DNA of 35,644 bases from the NCBI RefSeq assembly GCF_000334915.1, contig NZ_AMSF01000030.1, positions 1 to 35,644 on the forward strand, read 5' to 3'. This DNA is from Dyella ginsengisoli LA-4 (GTDB taxonomy: Bacteria > Pseudomonadota > Gammaproteobacteria > Xanthomonadales > Rhodanobacteraceae). The translations under genes and the position numbers were made by a program. A model generated the notes under the pieces. That model saw only the letters and a list, made by a program, of their open reading frames with translations. It made no database searches and was not told where the DNA came from. This document shows positions 1 to 7,825 of this stretch, piece by piece. How positions within the stretch are numbered: the stretch's first letter is position 1; each line of letters starts with the position of its first letter.

Positions 1-529
1 GCAGCATCAGGGGCGGCTCGCGGTTGTCGGCGGCCATCCCCGCCTCGGCCTGCGCGGGCCAGTCGGTCGCCAGCGCGACGGCAAGCCAGTCCGGATGGGC
101 GTGGCGGGTCGCCGGCTGCGCGTCCAGCCTGGCGAGGCGCTCGCCGCGCTCGCGCTGCCAGCGTCGCAGCACCGCGTTCACCAGCCCGGCCAGCGCCGGG
201 CGCTTGAGCGCGCGGGTCGCCTCGACCGTGGCGGCCACGGCGGCGTAATCCTCCAGCTCGAGCACCTCCAGTTGCACCAGGCCCAGCACCAGCAGGGCGT
301 GGATCGCGGGCTCCTTGCGCTTGAGCGGTCTGGCCAGCAGCTCATCAAGCGCGGCGTCGTAGCGAAGCCACCAGCGGGCGCCCTCGCTGAGCAGGGCCAT
401 CAGCAGGGCGCGGTCGCGTGGATCGGGAAGGCGCGGCGCGCTGCGCTCCATCACCTCGCGCAGCGAGGCGCCGCGCAGGGCGATCTCGGCGAGGCCGCTG
501 GCGGCGAGCGCGCGGGTGTCCGGTTTCAT
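1..529 (-). CDS. rsmB: 16S rRNA (cytosine-967-C5) methyltransferase RsmB, N-terminal part (cut by window edge)
   Basis: About 176 N-terminal residues are present; the gene continues past the left edge, so the methyltransferase core is not visible. The visible part begins [20 protein letters not shown] and is the NusB-like RNA-binding domain of RsmB (Sun/Fmu family). Near the edge come the linker motifs HPDWL and NREPPLML that precede the SAM-binding domain in this family. RsmB methylates C967 of 16S rRNA in the cytoplasm (family knowledge). The ATG (529-527) overlaps the fmt TGA as ATGA, which points to translational coupling in a def-fmt-rsmB operon, a conserved order in gammaproteobacteria. 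Alternative functions are unlikely given sequence and context. Confidence 0.9.
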   Translation of the reverse strand, partial: MKPDTRALAASGLAEIALRGASLREVMERSAPRLPDPRDRALLMALLSEGARWWLRYDAALDELLARPLKRKEPAIHALLVLGLVQLEVLELEDYAAVAATVEATRALKRPALAGLVNAVLRRWQRERGERLARLDAQPATRHAHPDWLAVALATDWPAQAEAGMAADNREPPLML

Positions 530-1461
530 CGTGGCGCGCGCAGCTCGGCGCGGGCGTTGAGGTAGTCCGCCGCGCTGATGCGCTTGCCGCCGGCGCGTTG
601 GATCGCGGTAACCCGCAGGGCGCCGCTGCCGCAGGCGATGTCGATACCGTCGCGGCTGGCGGCGATCACGGTGCCCGGCGCGGCGCCGGGCAAGGTGCCG
701 ATCGCGCGGGCGGCCCACACCCGCACCCGCTCGCCGGCGATCTCGCCCTCAGCGACCGGCCAGGGATCGAAGGCTCGGACTTGCCGCTCCAGCTCGATCG
801 CGGGCCGGGCGAAGTCCAGCTGTGCCTCGGCCTTGTCCAGCTTGCGCGCGTAGGTAACGCCGGCTTCCGGTTGCGGTGTGGCGGTCAGGGTTTCGCCCGC
901 CATGACTCGGCGCAGCCCTGCGGCCAGCACGTCGGCGCCAAGTGCGGAGAGCCGATCGTGCAGGCTGCCGCCGGTGTCGTCACCGGTGATCGGCGTGCGT
1001 CGCTCCAGCAGCACCGGGCCGGTATCCAGCCCGGCCTCCATCTGCATCAGGTCGACGCCGCTCTCGGCGTCGCCAGCGAGTATCGCCCGTTGGATCGGCG
1101 CCGCGCCGCGCCAGCGCGGCAGCAGGCTGGCATGGACGTTCCAGCAGCCCAGGCGCGGAATCGCCAGCACCTTGCGCGGCAGGATCAGGCCATAGGCAAC
1201 CACCACCATCAGGTCCGGTGCATAGGCAGCGAGTCGTGCACGGGCGTCCGCGTCCCGCAGTGACTCGGGTTGCTCGACCGGGATGCCTGCTTCCAGTGCA
1301 GCCTGCTTCACCGGGCTGGGAGTGAGCTTGCGCCCGCGACCTGCCGGACGGTCCGGCTGGGTGTACACGGCCGCCAGCTCGGCCCCGCTGGCGCGGCAGG
1401 CGTCGAGGCAGGGAACGGAGAATTCGGGGGTGCCGGCGAAAACGATGCGCAGCGGGGCCAT
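526..1461 (-). CDS. fmt: Methionyl-tRNA formyltransferase
   Basis: The 311-residue protein begins [16 protein letters not shown], the standard Fmt N-terminus. The catalytic triad of the family is visible: Asn108 and His110 in NVHASLLP and Asp146 in GLDTGPVL. The C-terminal OB-fold domain follows (about residues 205-311). It formylates initiator Met-tRNA with 10-formyl-THF. The frame is open for 43 further codons upstream, but those lie inside def; the chosen ATG matches the family start and lies five bases after the def stop. The stop TGA overlaps the rsmB start. Length is normal (E. coli Fmt is about 315 residues). Confidence 0.96.
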   Translation of the reverse strand: MAPLRIVFAGTPEFSVPCLDACRASGAELAAVYTQPDRPAGRGRKLTPSPVKQAALEAGIPVEQPESLRDADARARLAAYAPDLMVVVAYGLILPRKVLAIPRLGCWNVHASLLPRWRGAAPIQRAILAGDAESGVDLMQMEAGLDTGPVLLERRTPITGDDTGGSLHDRLSALGADVLAAGLRRVMAGETLTATPQPEAGVTYARKLDKAEAQLDFARPAIELERQVRAFDPWPVAEGEIAGERVRVWAARAIGTLPGAAPGTVIAASRDGIDIACGSGALRVTAIQRAGGKRISAADYLNARAELRAPR

Positions 1462-1466
1462 TGCGC

Positions 1467-1976
1467 TCAAGCGCTGGCCGCCTGCTTTCGCTGCTTCTCC
1501 ATCCGCTTGAGCAGCATCGAGCGTTTCAGCGCAGAGAGGTGGTCGACGAAGACCTTGCCGGCCAGATGATCCATTTCGTGCTGGATGCACACGGCGAGCG
1601 GGCCCTCGATGTCCATCAGGATCTCCTTGCCGTCCGCGTCCTGCGCCTTGACCTTGATCTTCAGCGCCCGGGTGACGTCGGCGAAGATGCCGGGGAATGA
1701 GAGGCAGCCCTCCTGGTAGACCTGGGAGCCGGTTTTTTCCAGGATTTCCGGATTGACCAGCGCCAGCGGCTGGTTGCGCTCCTCGCTCATGTCGGCCACC
1801 AGCACCTGCCGGTTCACGGCGACCTGGGTCGCGGCCAGGCCGACGCCATTGGCGGCGTACATGGTTTCGAACATGTCGGCGACGAACTGCTTCAGTTCGG
1901 CGTCGAACCGACTGACCGGTTCGGCGCGCACGCGCAGGCGGGGATCGGGGAATTCAATGATGTTCAGAACGGACAT
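1467..1976 (-). CDS. def: Peptide deformylase
   Basis: The 169-residue protein has all three peptide deformylase motifs: GVGLAATQ (residues 44-51), EGCLS with metal ligand Cys91, and QHEMDH with ligands His133 and His137 and catalytic Glu134. It removes the formyl group from nascent proteins using a metal ion (normally Fe2+). It is the first gene of the def-fmt-rsmB operon, so the enzyme that adds the formyl group and the one that removes it are co-transcribed. Its start faces the LysM gene across a 187-bp divergent spacer. Length and motifs are typical, with nothing odd. Confidence 0.97.
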   Translation of the reverse strand: MSVLNIIEFPDPRLRVRAEPVSRFDAELKQFVADMFETMYAANGVGLAATQVAVNRQVLVADMSEERNQPLALVNPEILEKTGSQVYQEGCLSFPGIFADVTRALKIKVKAQDADGKEILMDIEGPLAVCIQHEMDHLAGKVFVDHLSALKRSMLLKRMEKQRKQAASA

Positions 1977-2037
1977 AAGCTCACCTCGTCGCCGGAATTG
2001 CGGGCAAAGTGGCGAAAACCCATGCCGGCCGCGATCT

Positions 2038-2130
2038 AGAATACGGTTTATTGTACGTCGGCAAGCCCGCGTAAGGCAGACAGTTTTGCCAACTGGCTCC
2101 AGTTGCGTGGCTTAACCGTTCGGTTACACT
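2038..2130. promoter_or_regulatory. Divergent promoter region between def and the LysM gene
   Basis: The 187-bp spacer (1977-2163) holds candidate promoters in both directions. Plus strand: TTGCGT (2103-2108), 16 bp, TACACT (2125-2130), ending about 33 bp before the LysM ATG. Minus strand: two possible -10 boxes, TACAAT (2055-2050) and TATTCT (2043-2038); the latter has TTGCCG (2064-2059) at a short 15-bp spacing. TACACT also appears as the -10 of the candidate atp promoter. These are matches by eye only. Confidence 0.45.
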
Positions 2131-2163
2131 CGCGACTGCACCGGGGGAGGGGGATTCCCGCAT

Positions 2164-3279
2164 ATGATCAAGAAGTCCATCGGACTGCTGGCAGGCATGC
2201 TGGTGACGGTTGCCGTCTACGCGGCCGGGGCCCAGCTCCGGGCCAGCCATCCTGACACGTACACCGTGCACCGGGGCGACACCCTGTGGGGCATTTCCGC
2301 CAAGTTCCTGTCCAAGCCCTGGCTGTGGCCGGAGATCTGGCAGGCCAACCCGCAGGTGCACAACCCGCACCTGATCTATCCGGGTGATGTCCTCAACCTG
2401 TCCTTCATCAACGGCCCCTCGCTGAAGCTGGAGCCGGGCGTGCATGCGGGCGAGGAGCCGGTTCCGGCCATTCCGCTGTCCGACCTGAGCATGTTCCTCA
2501 AGGACATGCGGGTGGTGAATTCGGACGAGCTGAATTCCACCCCCTACGTGGTGGGCCTGGAAGAAGCGCGGCTGGCCGGTGCGCCGGGGCAGAACGTCTA
2601 CGTGCGCAACCTGAATTCCCAGCCTGGGCAGCGCTGGGCCATCGTTCGCCCGACGCATGTCTTCCGCGGCTACGGTAAGGGCGATGACCGCGATCTGGTC
2701 GCGCATCCGCTCGACGCGAATGTGGCCACGGTGCGTGGTCCCTGGTCCGAGGACTTCCGCAACGACGGCCACTACGGCCGCGGCGACGACCTGGGCGTCG
2801 AAGTCACCGTGATCGGTACGGCCGAGACGCTGCGCACGGGCGACGTCTCTACCCTGCTGCTGCTCGACTCCACACGGGAGGTTCGCAAGGGCGACCGCGT
2901 GATGCCGATCGACGATCAGCCTTACGACGCCTACTACTACCCGCATGCGCCCAAGAGCGTGCCGCAGAACGCCCGGGTGATCGACATCGCCGACGCGCTG
3001 GAAGCAGACGGCAAGCTGCAGGTGGTCGCGCTGTCGATCGGCAAGCAGGACGGTGTCGAGAACGGCCAGACCTACGCCGTTTGGCAACCTGGCGAGACCA
3101 TCGCCGACGACGTCGCCGGCGACAGCTGGGATCGCGGCACCTCGCCGAAGGTGACCCTGCCGGAGGAGTTCGCCGGCCATGTCATGGTGTTCCGCACCTT
3201 CGACAAGGTCAGCTACGCGCTGATCATGGACAGCCTCAAGCCAGTCAAGAACCGCGACACGCTGCGCATGCCCGAGTAA
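2164..3279 (+). CDS. LysM peptidoglycan-binding domain protein, secreted
   Basis: The 371-residue protein has a signal-peptide-like start (MIKKSIGLLAG then a hydrophobic run, likely cleaved after AYAAG near residue 20). One LysM domain covers about residues 32-78, with the YTVHRGDTLWGIS start and IYPGDVLNL end typical of the family. The remaining 290 residues carry no motif I can name. LysM domains bind glycan strands of peptidoglycan, so a periplasmic, wall-associated role is likely. A LysM gene here, divergent from def-fmt and upstream of dprA, is a conserved arrangement in gammaproteobacteria, but its function remains unclear. An intrinsic terminator follows 33 bp after the stop. Confidence 0.88.
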   Translation: MIKKSIGLLAGMLVTVAVYAAGAQLRASHPDTYTVHRGDTLWGISAKFLSKPWLWPEIWQANPQVHNPHLIYPGDVLNLSFINGPSLKLEPGVHAGEEPVPAIPLSDLSMFLKDMRVVNSDELNSTPYVVGLEEARLAGAPGQNVYVRNLNSQPGQRWAIVRPTHVFRGYGKGDDRDLVAHPLDANVATVRGPWSEDFRNDGHYGRGDDLGVEVTVIGTAETLRTGDVSTLLLLDSTREVRKGDRVMPIDDQPYDAYYYPHAPKSVPQNARVIDIADALEADGKLQVVALSIGKQDGVENGQTYAVWQPGETIADDVAGDSWDRGTSPKVTLPEEFAGHVMVFRTFDKVSYALIMDSLKPVKNRDTLRMPE

Positions 3280-3312
3280 GTCATCGACTGAACGGTCGGT
3301 GCAGGACCACAC

Positions 3313-3344
3313 GACGGCGCGGCTTTGCCGCGCCGTCTGCTTTT
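3313..3344 (+). terminator. Intrinsic terminator after the LysM gene
   Basis: A perfect 11-bp inverted repeat, GACGGCGCGGC / GCCGCGCCGTC, encloses a TTT loop and is followed by TGCTTTT. It separates the LysM gene from dprA, which starts only 23 bp further on. Confidence 0.85.
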
Positions 3345-3367
3345 GGTCTGCCGCTTAGACTCGCCGG

Positions 3368-4489
3368 ATGGACGAGGATCAATTGCGCGCCTGGCTGCTG
3401 GCGCTCAGGTGCCCGGGGCTGGGGCCCGGTGGATTGCGTGCACGTCTGGCCGATGCCGGCGGAGATATGGCAAAAGCGCTCGACCGGATCGTCCGGGGCA
3501 GCGTTCCGTCCGAGGCCGGTGCGCGGGACTGGCTGCGCCGTCCGGACCAGGCGCGACTGGACGAGGATCTGCTCTGGCTGGCGCACCCCGGTCGCCGGCT
3601 GCTCTGCTGTACCGATGCGGATTTCCCGCCGCCACTGGAGACCATCCCGCAGCCACCCGCGGCGCTGTTCGTGGCGGGCGACGCTTCCCTGCTGCTGTTG
3701 CCGCAGATCGCCATCGTCGGAGCGCGCCAGGCCAGCCCTGGTGGTCTGGCCAACGCGCGCGCCTTCGCTCGCGCGCTGGGGCAGGCCGGGTTGCTGGTGA
3801 CCAGCGGCATGGCCGATGGCATCGACGGGTCTGCCCATGTCGCCGCGCTGGATGCCGGCCTGCCGACCGTGGCGGTGGTCGGTACCGGGGCCGATCGGGT
3901 CTATCCGCGCAAGCACCAGGCCCTCGCCCGTCGCATCGTCGAGCGGGGCGCGCTGGTCAGCGAATTCCCGCCCGGCACGCCTGCCCGGGCCGATCATTTC
4001 CCTCGCCGCAATCGCCTGATCGCGGGGTTGGCGCTGGGCACCCTGGTGATCGAGGCCGGCCTGCGATCGGGTTCGTTGATCACCGCGCGGCTGGCAGCCG
4101 AACAGGGTCGCGAGGTGTTCGCCCTGCCGGGATCGATCCATCATCCGCTGGCGCGCGGCAGCCACCAGCTGATCCGCGACGGTGCCCGCCTGGTGGAGGA
4201 GCCGGGCGAGGTGATCGAGGCACTGGGGCCGGCCGCACGGGCGCTTGGTGCCGATCTGGCTGCCCGGCTGGGCGGGGAGTCACCCGATGCGCCGATCGGC
4301 GAGACCCCGATCAAGGCGGCGGACGATACCCTGATGGCGGCCCTGGGTCACGATCCGGTCGCGCTGGACGAGCTGGTGGCGCGCCTGGGCACCCCGGCCT
4401 CCGAGCTGTCGGCGCGCCTGCTGCTGCTGGAGCTGGAGGGGCGGATCGGCGCCCTGCCCGGCAATCGCTACCAGCGTCTGGCCCCCTGA
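3368..4489 (+). CDS. dprA: DNA-processing protein DprA
   Basis: The 373-residue protein has the DprA/Smf Rossmann-like core (about residues 80-290): IAIVGARQAS, TSGMADGIDG, VVGTGADRVYP, SEFPPGT, FPRRNRLIAGLA and GSLITARLAAEQGREVFALPG. A C-terminal winged-helix-like (DprA_WH) domain lies at about 310-373. DprA loads RecA on incoming single-stranded DNA during natural transformation. No Shine-Dalgarno sequence precedes the ATG; a TAGACT box lies only 6 bp before it (3356-3361), which would fit a leaderless message. It is followed by topA after 122 bp. Confidence 0.95.
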   Translation: MDEDQLRAWLLALRCPGLGPGGLRARLADAGGDMAKALDRIVRGSVPSEAGARDWLRRPDQARLDEDLLWLAHPGRRLLCCTDADFPPPLETIPQPPAALFVAGDASLLLLPQIAIVGARQASPGGLANARAFARALGQAGLLVTSGMADGIDGSAHVAALDAGLPTVAVVGTGADRVYPRKHQALARRIVERGALVSEFPPGTPARADHFPRRNRLIAGLALGTLVIEAGLRSGSLITARLAAEQGREVFALPGSIHHPLARGSHQLIRDGARLVEEPGEVIEALGPAARALGADLAARLGGESPDAPIGETPIKAADDTLMAALGHDPVALDELVARLGTPASELSARLLLLELEGRIGALPGNRYQRLAP

Positions 4490-4524
4490 ATCCGGCGTCC
4501 CGCCTCACTTTCCGACAGTTCGGC

Positions 4525-4560
4525 TTGACAGTCATCGCAGCCGCGTGGCTCAACTAGATA
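4525..4560 (+). promoter_or_regulatory. topA: Possible topA promoter with a consensus -35 box
   Basis: A perfect TTGACA (4525-4530) stands in the 122-bp dprA-topA spacer, with a TAGATA/TATATG A+T patch at 4555-4564. The spacing of 24 bp is too long for a standard sigma-70 promoter and no better -10 lies at 16-18 bp, so this is only a candidate. Confidence 0.25.
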
Positions 4561-4611
4561 TATGTGTCCGTCGCACGGCGACGGTGATCCCCCTTTGGAT
4601 ATCCCTGCCAC

Positions 4612-7095
4612 ATGGCGAAAAACCTGCTCATCGTCGAGTCCCCCGCAAAGGCCAAGACGATCAACAAATACCTCGGCAAGGACTTCCAGGTCCTGGCTTC
4701 CTACGGCCATGTGCGCGATCTGAAGCCGAAGGAGGGGGCTGTCGATACCGAACACGATTTCGCCATGAAGTACGAGGTGATCGAACGCAACGAAAAGCAC
4801 GTCGACGCCATCGCCAAGGCGGCCAAGGCGGCTGACGACATCTATCTCGCGACCGACTTGGATCGCGAGGGCGAGGCGATCAGCTGGCACATCAGCGAGA
4901 TCCTGAAGGAGCGCGGTCTCACCGAAGGCAAGCGCATGCACCGGGTGGTGTTCTCCGAGATCACGCCCAGGGCGATCAAGGCGGCGGTGGCCGAGCCGCG
5001 CCAGCTTTCGCACGACATGGTCGATGCGCAGCAGGCGCGTCGCGCGCTGGACTACCTGGTCGGCTTCAACCTGTCGCCGGTGCTGTGGCGCAAGGTCCAG
5101 CGCGGCCTGTCCGCCGGCCGCGTGCAGAGTCCGGCGCTGCGCATGATCGTCGAGCGCGAGGAGGAGATCGAGGCCTTCGTCGCCCGCGAATACTGGACGG
5201 TGGAGGCCCAGCTGAAGCACCCGGAAGCCGACTTCAGCGCCCGCCTGACCCAGCTCAACGGCAAGAAGTTCGAACAGTTCGATCTCACCAACGAGGCGGA
5301 CGCGATGGCCGCCCGCGCCGCGCTGAAGGAGGCCGCCCATGGCCGCCTGACGGTGAGCGAAGTCGGCTCCAAGGAGCGCAAGCGCCGCCCCGCGCCGCCG
5401 TTCACCACCTCCACCCTGCAGCAGGAGGCCGCGCGCAAGCTCGGCTTCTCCACCAGCCGCACGATGAAGGTGGCGCAAGGCCTGTACGAGGGCGTGTCGC
5501 TCGGCAGCGAGGGCAACGTCGGCCTGATCAGCTACATGCGTACCGACTCGGTGGCGCTGGCCGATGATGCCGTCGCCGAGCTGCGCCAGCTGATCGTCCG
5601 CGACTTCGGCGCCAAGGCGCTGCCGGACCAGCCGCAGGCGTACAAGTCCAAGGCCAAGAATGCACAGGAGGCCCATGAGGCGATCCGCCCGACTTCGGCC
5701 ATGCGCACGCCGCGCGAGGTGGCCTCCTTCCTCAACGACGAGCAGCGCAAGCTGTACGAGCTGATCTGGAAGCGCACCGTCGCCTGCCAGATGATCCACG
5801 CCACGCTGAACACGGTCTCGGTCGATTTCGCCCTGCCCGATGCTTCCGGCGGCCCGGCGGCGTTCCGCGCCACCGGCACCACCGTGGTCGATCCCGGCTT
5901 CCTCGCCGTGTACGAGGAGGGGCGCGACCAGAAGAGTGCCGAGGACGACGACGAAGGCCGCCGCCTGCCGCGGCTGACCAAGGGCGAGCAGGTCGCATTG
6001 ACCGACATCCTTGCCGACCAGCACTTCACCGAGCCGCCGCCGCGCTACTCCGAAGCCAGCCTGGTGAAGGCGCTGGAGGAATACGGCATCGGCCGTCCTT
6101 CCACCTACGCCAGCATCATCCAGGTGCTGCTCAACCGCGAATACGTGCTGCTGGACAGTCGCCGCTTCAAACCCACCGACGTGGGCCGCGCGGTGGGCAA
6201 GTTCCTGGTGCAGCATTTCACCCGCTACGTCGACTACGACTTCACCGCCAAGCTCGAGGACGAGCTGGACGCGGTGAGCCGTGGCGAGGAGGCCTGGGTG
6301 CCGCTGATGGAGCGTTTCTGGCAGCCGTTCAAGCAGCAGGTGGACGAGAAGACCGAGACCGTCGACCGCAGCGAAGCCACCGGCGCCCGCGAGCTCGGCA
6401 CCGACCCGAAATCCGGCAAGCCGGTCTCGGTGCGGCTGGGTCGCTATGGGCCGTACGCACAGATCGGCGACAAGGACACCGACGAAAAGCTGCAGTTCGC
6501 CTCGCTGCGTCCCGGCCAGAGCATGCACACCATCACGCTCGAGCAGGCGCTGGAGCTGTTCAAGCTGCCGCGCAAACTGGGCCAGGCCGAGAACGGCGAC
6601 GAGGTCAGCGTCGGCATCGGCCGCTTCGGGCCGTTCGTGAAGCAGGGCTCGACCTATGCCTCGCTCAAGCCCGAGGACGATCCCTATACCATCGAGCTGC
6701 CGCGCGCGCTGCAGATCGTCGCCGAGAAGCTGGAGATGCTGGCCAACCGGGTCATCCAGGACTTCGGCAACGGCGTGCAGGTGCTCAACGGCCGCTACGG
6801 CGCCTACATCACCGACGGCGAGAAGAACGCCCGCATACCGAAGGACACCGAGCCGAAGGATTTGACCGAGGCGCAGTGCCTGGAGCTGCTGGCGGCTGCG
6901 CCGGTGAAGAAGGGGCGCTTCGCCAAGAAGACCGCTGCGAAGAAGACCGCCGAGAAGAAGGCGCCGGCCGCGAAGAAGGCCGCGACCAAGAAAGCTCCCG
7001 CGAAGAAAGCCGCCGCCAAGAAGACCGCAGCGAAAAAGACCGCCACCAGGAAAGCGGCCGCGAAGAAGACCGCCGCCAAGTCGAGCGGGGACTGA
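4612..7095 (+). CDS. topA: DNA topoisomerase I (type IA) with lysine/alanine-rich tail
   Basis: The 827-residue type IA topoisomerase relaxes negative supercoils. The N-terminal Toprim domain shows Glu9 in LLIVESPAKA and the DxDxE motif at Asp82, Asp84, Glu86. The catalytic tyrosine is Tyr308 in SYMRTDS. After the core come three topoisomerase C-terminal repeats (about residues 600-755), marked by LGRYGPYAQIG, IGRFGPFVKQG and NGRYGAYITDG. No CxxC zinc ribbons of the E. coli TopA type are visible. The last 63 residues (765-827) are almost only Lys and Ala with some Thr and Pro, like histone H1. The tail is encoded by repetitive AAG/GCC-rich DNA at about 6904-7092. tsaC starts five bases after the stop. 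Confidence 0.97.
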   Translation: MAKNLLIVESPAKAKTINKYLGKDFQVLASYGHVRDLKPKEGAVDTEHDFAMKYEVIERNEKHVDAIAKAAKAADDIYLATDLDREGEAISWHISEILKERGLTEGKRMHRVVFSEITPRAIKAAVAEPRQLSHDMVDAQQARRALDYLVGFNLSPVLWRKVQRGLSAGRVQSPALRMIVEREEEIEAFVAREYWTVEAQLKHPEADFSARLTQLNGKKFEQFDLTNEADAMAARAALKEAAHGRLTVSEVGSKERKRRPAPPFTTSTLQQEAARKLGFSTSRTMKVAQGLYEGVSLGSEGNVGLISYMRTDSVALADDAVAELRQLIVRDFGAKALPDQPQAYKSKAKNAQEAHEAIRPTSAMRTPREVASFLNDEQRKLYELIWKRTVACQMIHATLNTVSVDFALPDASGGPAAFRATGTTVVDPGFLAVYEEGRDQKSAEDDDEGRRLPRLTKGEQVALTDILADQHFTEPPPRYSEASLVKALEEYGIGRPSTYASIIQVLLNREYVLLDSRRFKPTDVGRAVGKFLVQHFTRYVDYDFTAKLEDELDAVSRGEEAWVPLMERFWQPFKQQVDEKTETVDRSEATGARELGTDPKSGKPVSVRLGRYGPYAQIGDKDTDEKLQFASLRPGQSMHTITLEQALELFKLPRKLGQAENGDEVSVGIGRFGPFVKQGSTYASLKPEDDPYTIELPRALQIVAEKLEMLANRVIQDFGNGVQVLNGRYGAYITDGEKNARIPKDTEPKDLTEAQCLELLAAAPVKKGRFAKKTAAKKTAEKKAPAAKKAATKKAPAKKAAAKKTAAKKTATRKAAAKKTAAKSSGD

Positions 7096-7100
7096 GCGGC

Positions 7101-7673
7101 TTGCTGCACCGTTACGGAGCGAGCGAGATCGAGGGCGCCGCCGCGCTGCTGAAGGCCGGTGGCGTGCTGGCGTACCCGACCGAGGCGGTGTTCGGCCTCG
7201 GCTGCGATCCGCAGAACCTGGCGGCGTGCGAGCGCGTGTTTGCGCTCAAGCAGCGGCCGCCCGAGCAGGGCGTGCTGCTGATTGGCGCGGACTTCGCCCA
7301 GCTCGAGCCCTACCTTGCGCTCGACCAGGTGCCGGAGGAGCGCCTGCAGGTCGCCCGGGCAAGCTGGCCGGGGCCGCATACCTGGGTGTTCCCGCGTTCG
7401 GCCGCCGTGCCGCCGTGGGTATGTGGCGGCCACGAAGGCATCGCGGTGCGGGTCACGGCACATGAGCCGGCCGCGGCGCTGTGCCGGGCGTTCGGCGGCG
7501 CGCTGGTTTCCACCAGCGCCAACCCTCACGATCAGCCGCCCGCGCGGACTGCGCAGGAGGTCGCGGCCTATTTCGGGGATGGCCCGGACGGCCTGTTGCT
7601 GGCTCCAGTGGGCGGCGATGCAGCGCCCAGCAGCATCCGCGACGTGCTCAGCGGCGCTATCATCCGCGCCTAG
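7101..7673 (+). CDS. tsaC: Threonylcarbamoyl-AMP synthase (Sua5/YrdC/YciO family)
   Basis: The 190-residue protein has the YrdC-domain signature AYPTEAVFGLGCDP, then WPGPHTWVFP, GIAVRVTAHE and GALVSTSANPHDQPPA. It makes threonylcarbamoyl-AMP from threonine, bicarbonate and ATP for the t6A37 modification of ANN-decoding tRNAs. I chose the TTG at 7101 because it lies just after the topA stop and matches the usual short lead before the YPTEA motif; no ATG exists in the right place. The Shine-Dalgarno is weak. Length matches short TsaC proteins rather than the longer Sua5 form. It is probably co-transcribed with topA. Confidence 0.92.
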   Translation: MLHRYGASEIEGAAALLKAGGVLAYPTEAVFGLGCDPQNLAACERVFALKQRPPEQGVLLIGADFAQLEPYLALDQVPEERLQVARASWPGPHTWVFPRSAAVPPWVCGGHEGIAVRVTAHEPAAALCRAFGGALVSTSANPHDQPPARTAQEVAAYFGDGPDGLLLAPVGGDAAPSSIRDVLSGAIIRA

Positions 7674-7825
7674 GCCACCCGCCGGGGCGCCTGCGGATCC
7701 GTCGTGCGGAGACCGCGGCGAGCGGGCGGCCAACGCGACGCATGGCATTCACGTCCGCTTCGGGCGTGGTCGGCATGCTGCGCCTTTTCGGGCCGCAGGG
7801 GCCTTCATCGCGGGAGTCATTGGGT

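Noticed and set aside
4468-6528. A long open frame on the minus strand (686 codons) opposite topA
   Set aside because: It mirrors the topA codons, has low-complexity composition (many V, L, H, Q, R), no recognisable motif, and topA is certain.
6904-7092. The AAG/GCC-rich repeat as a mobile or CRISPR-like repeat
   Set aside because: It is in frame with topA, lacks regular unit length or spacers, and encodes the Lys/Ala-rich tail.
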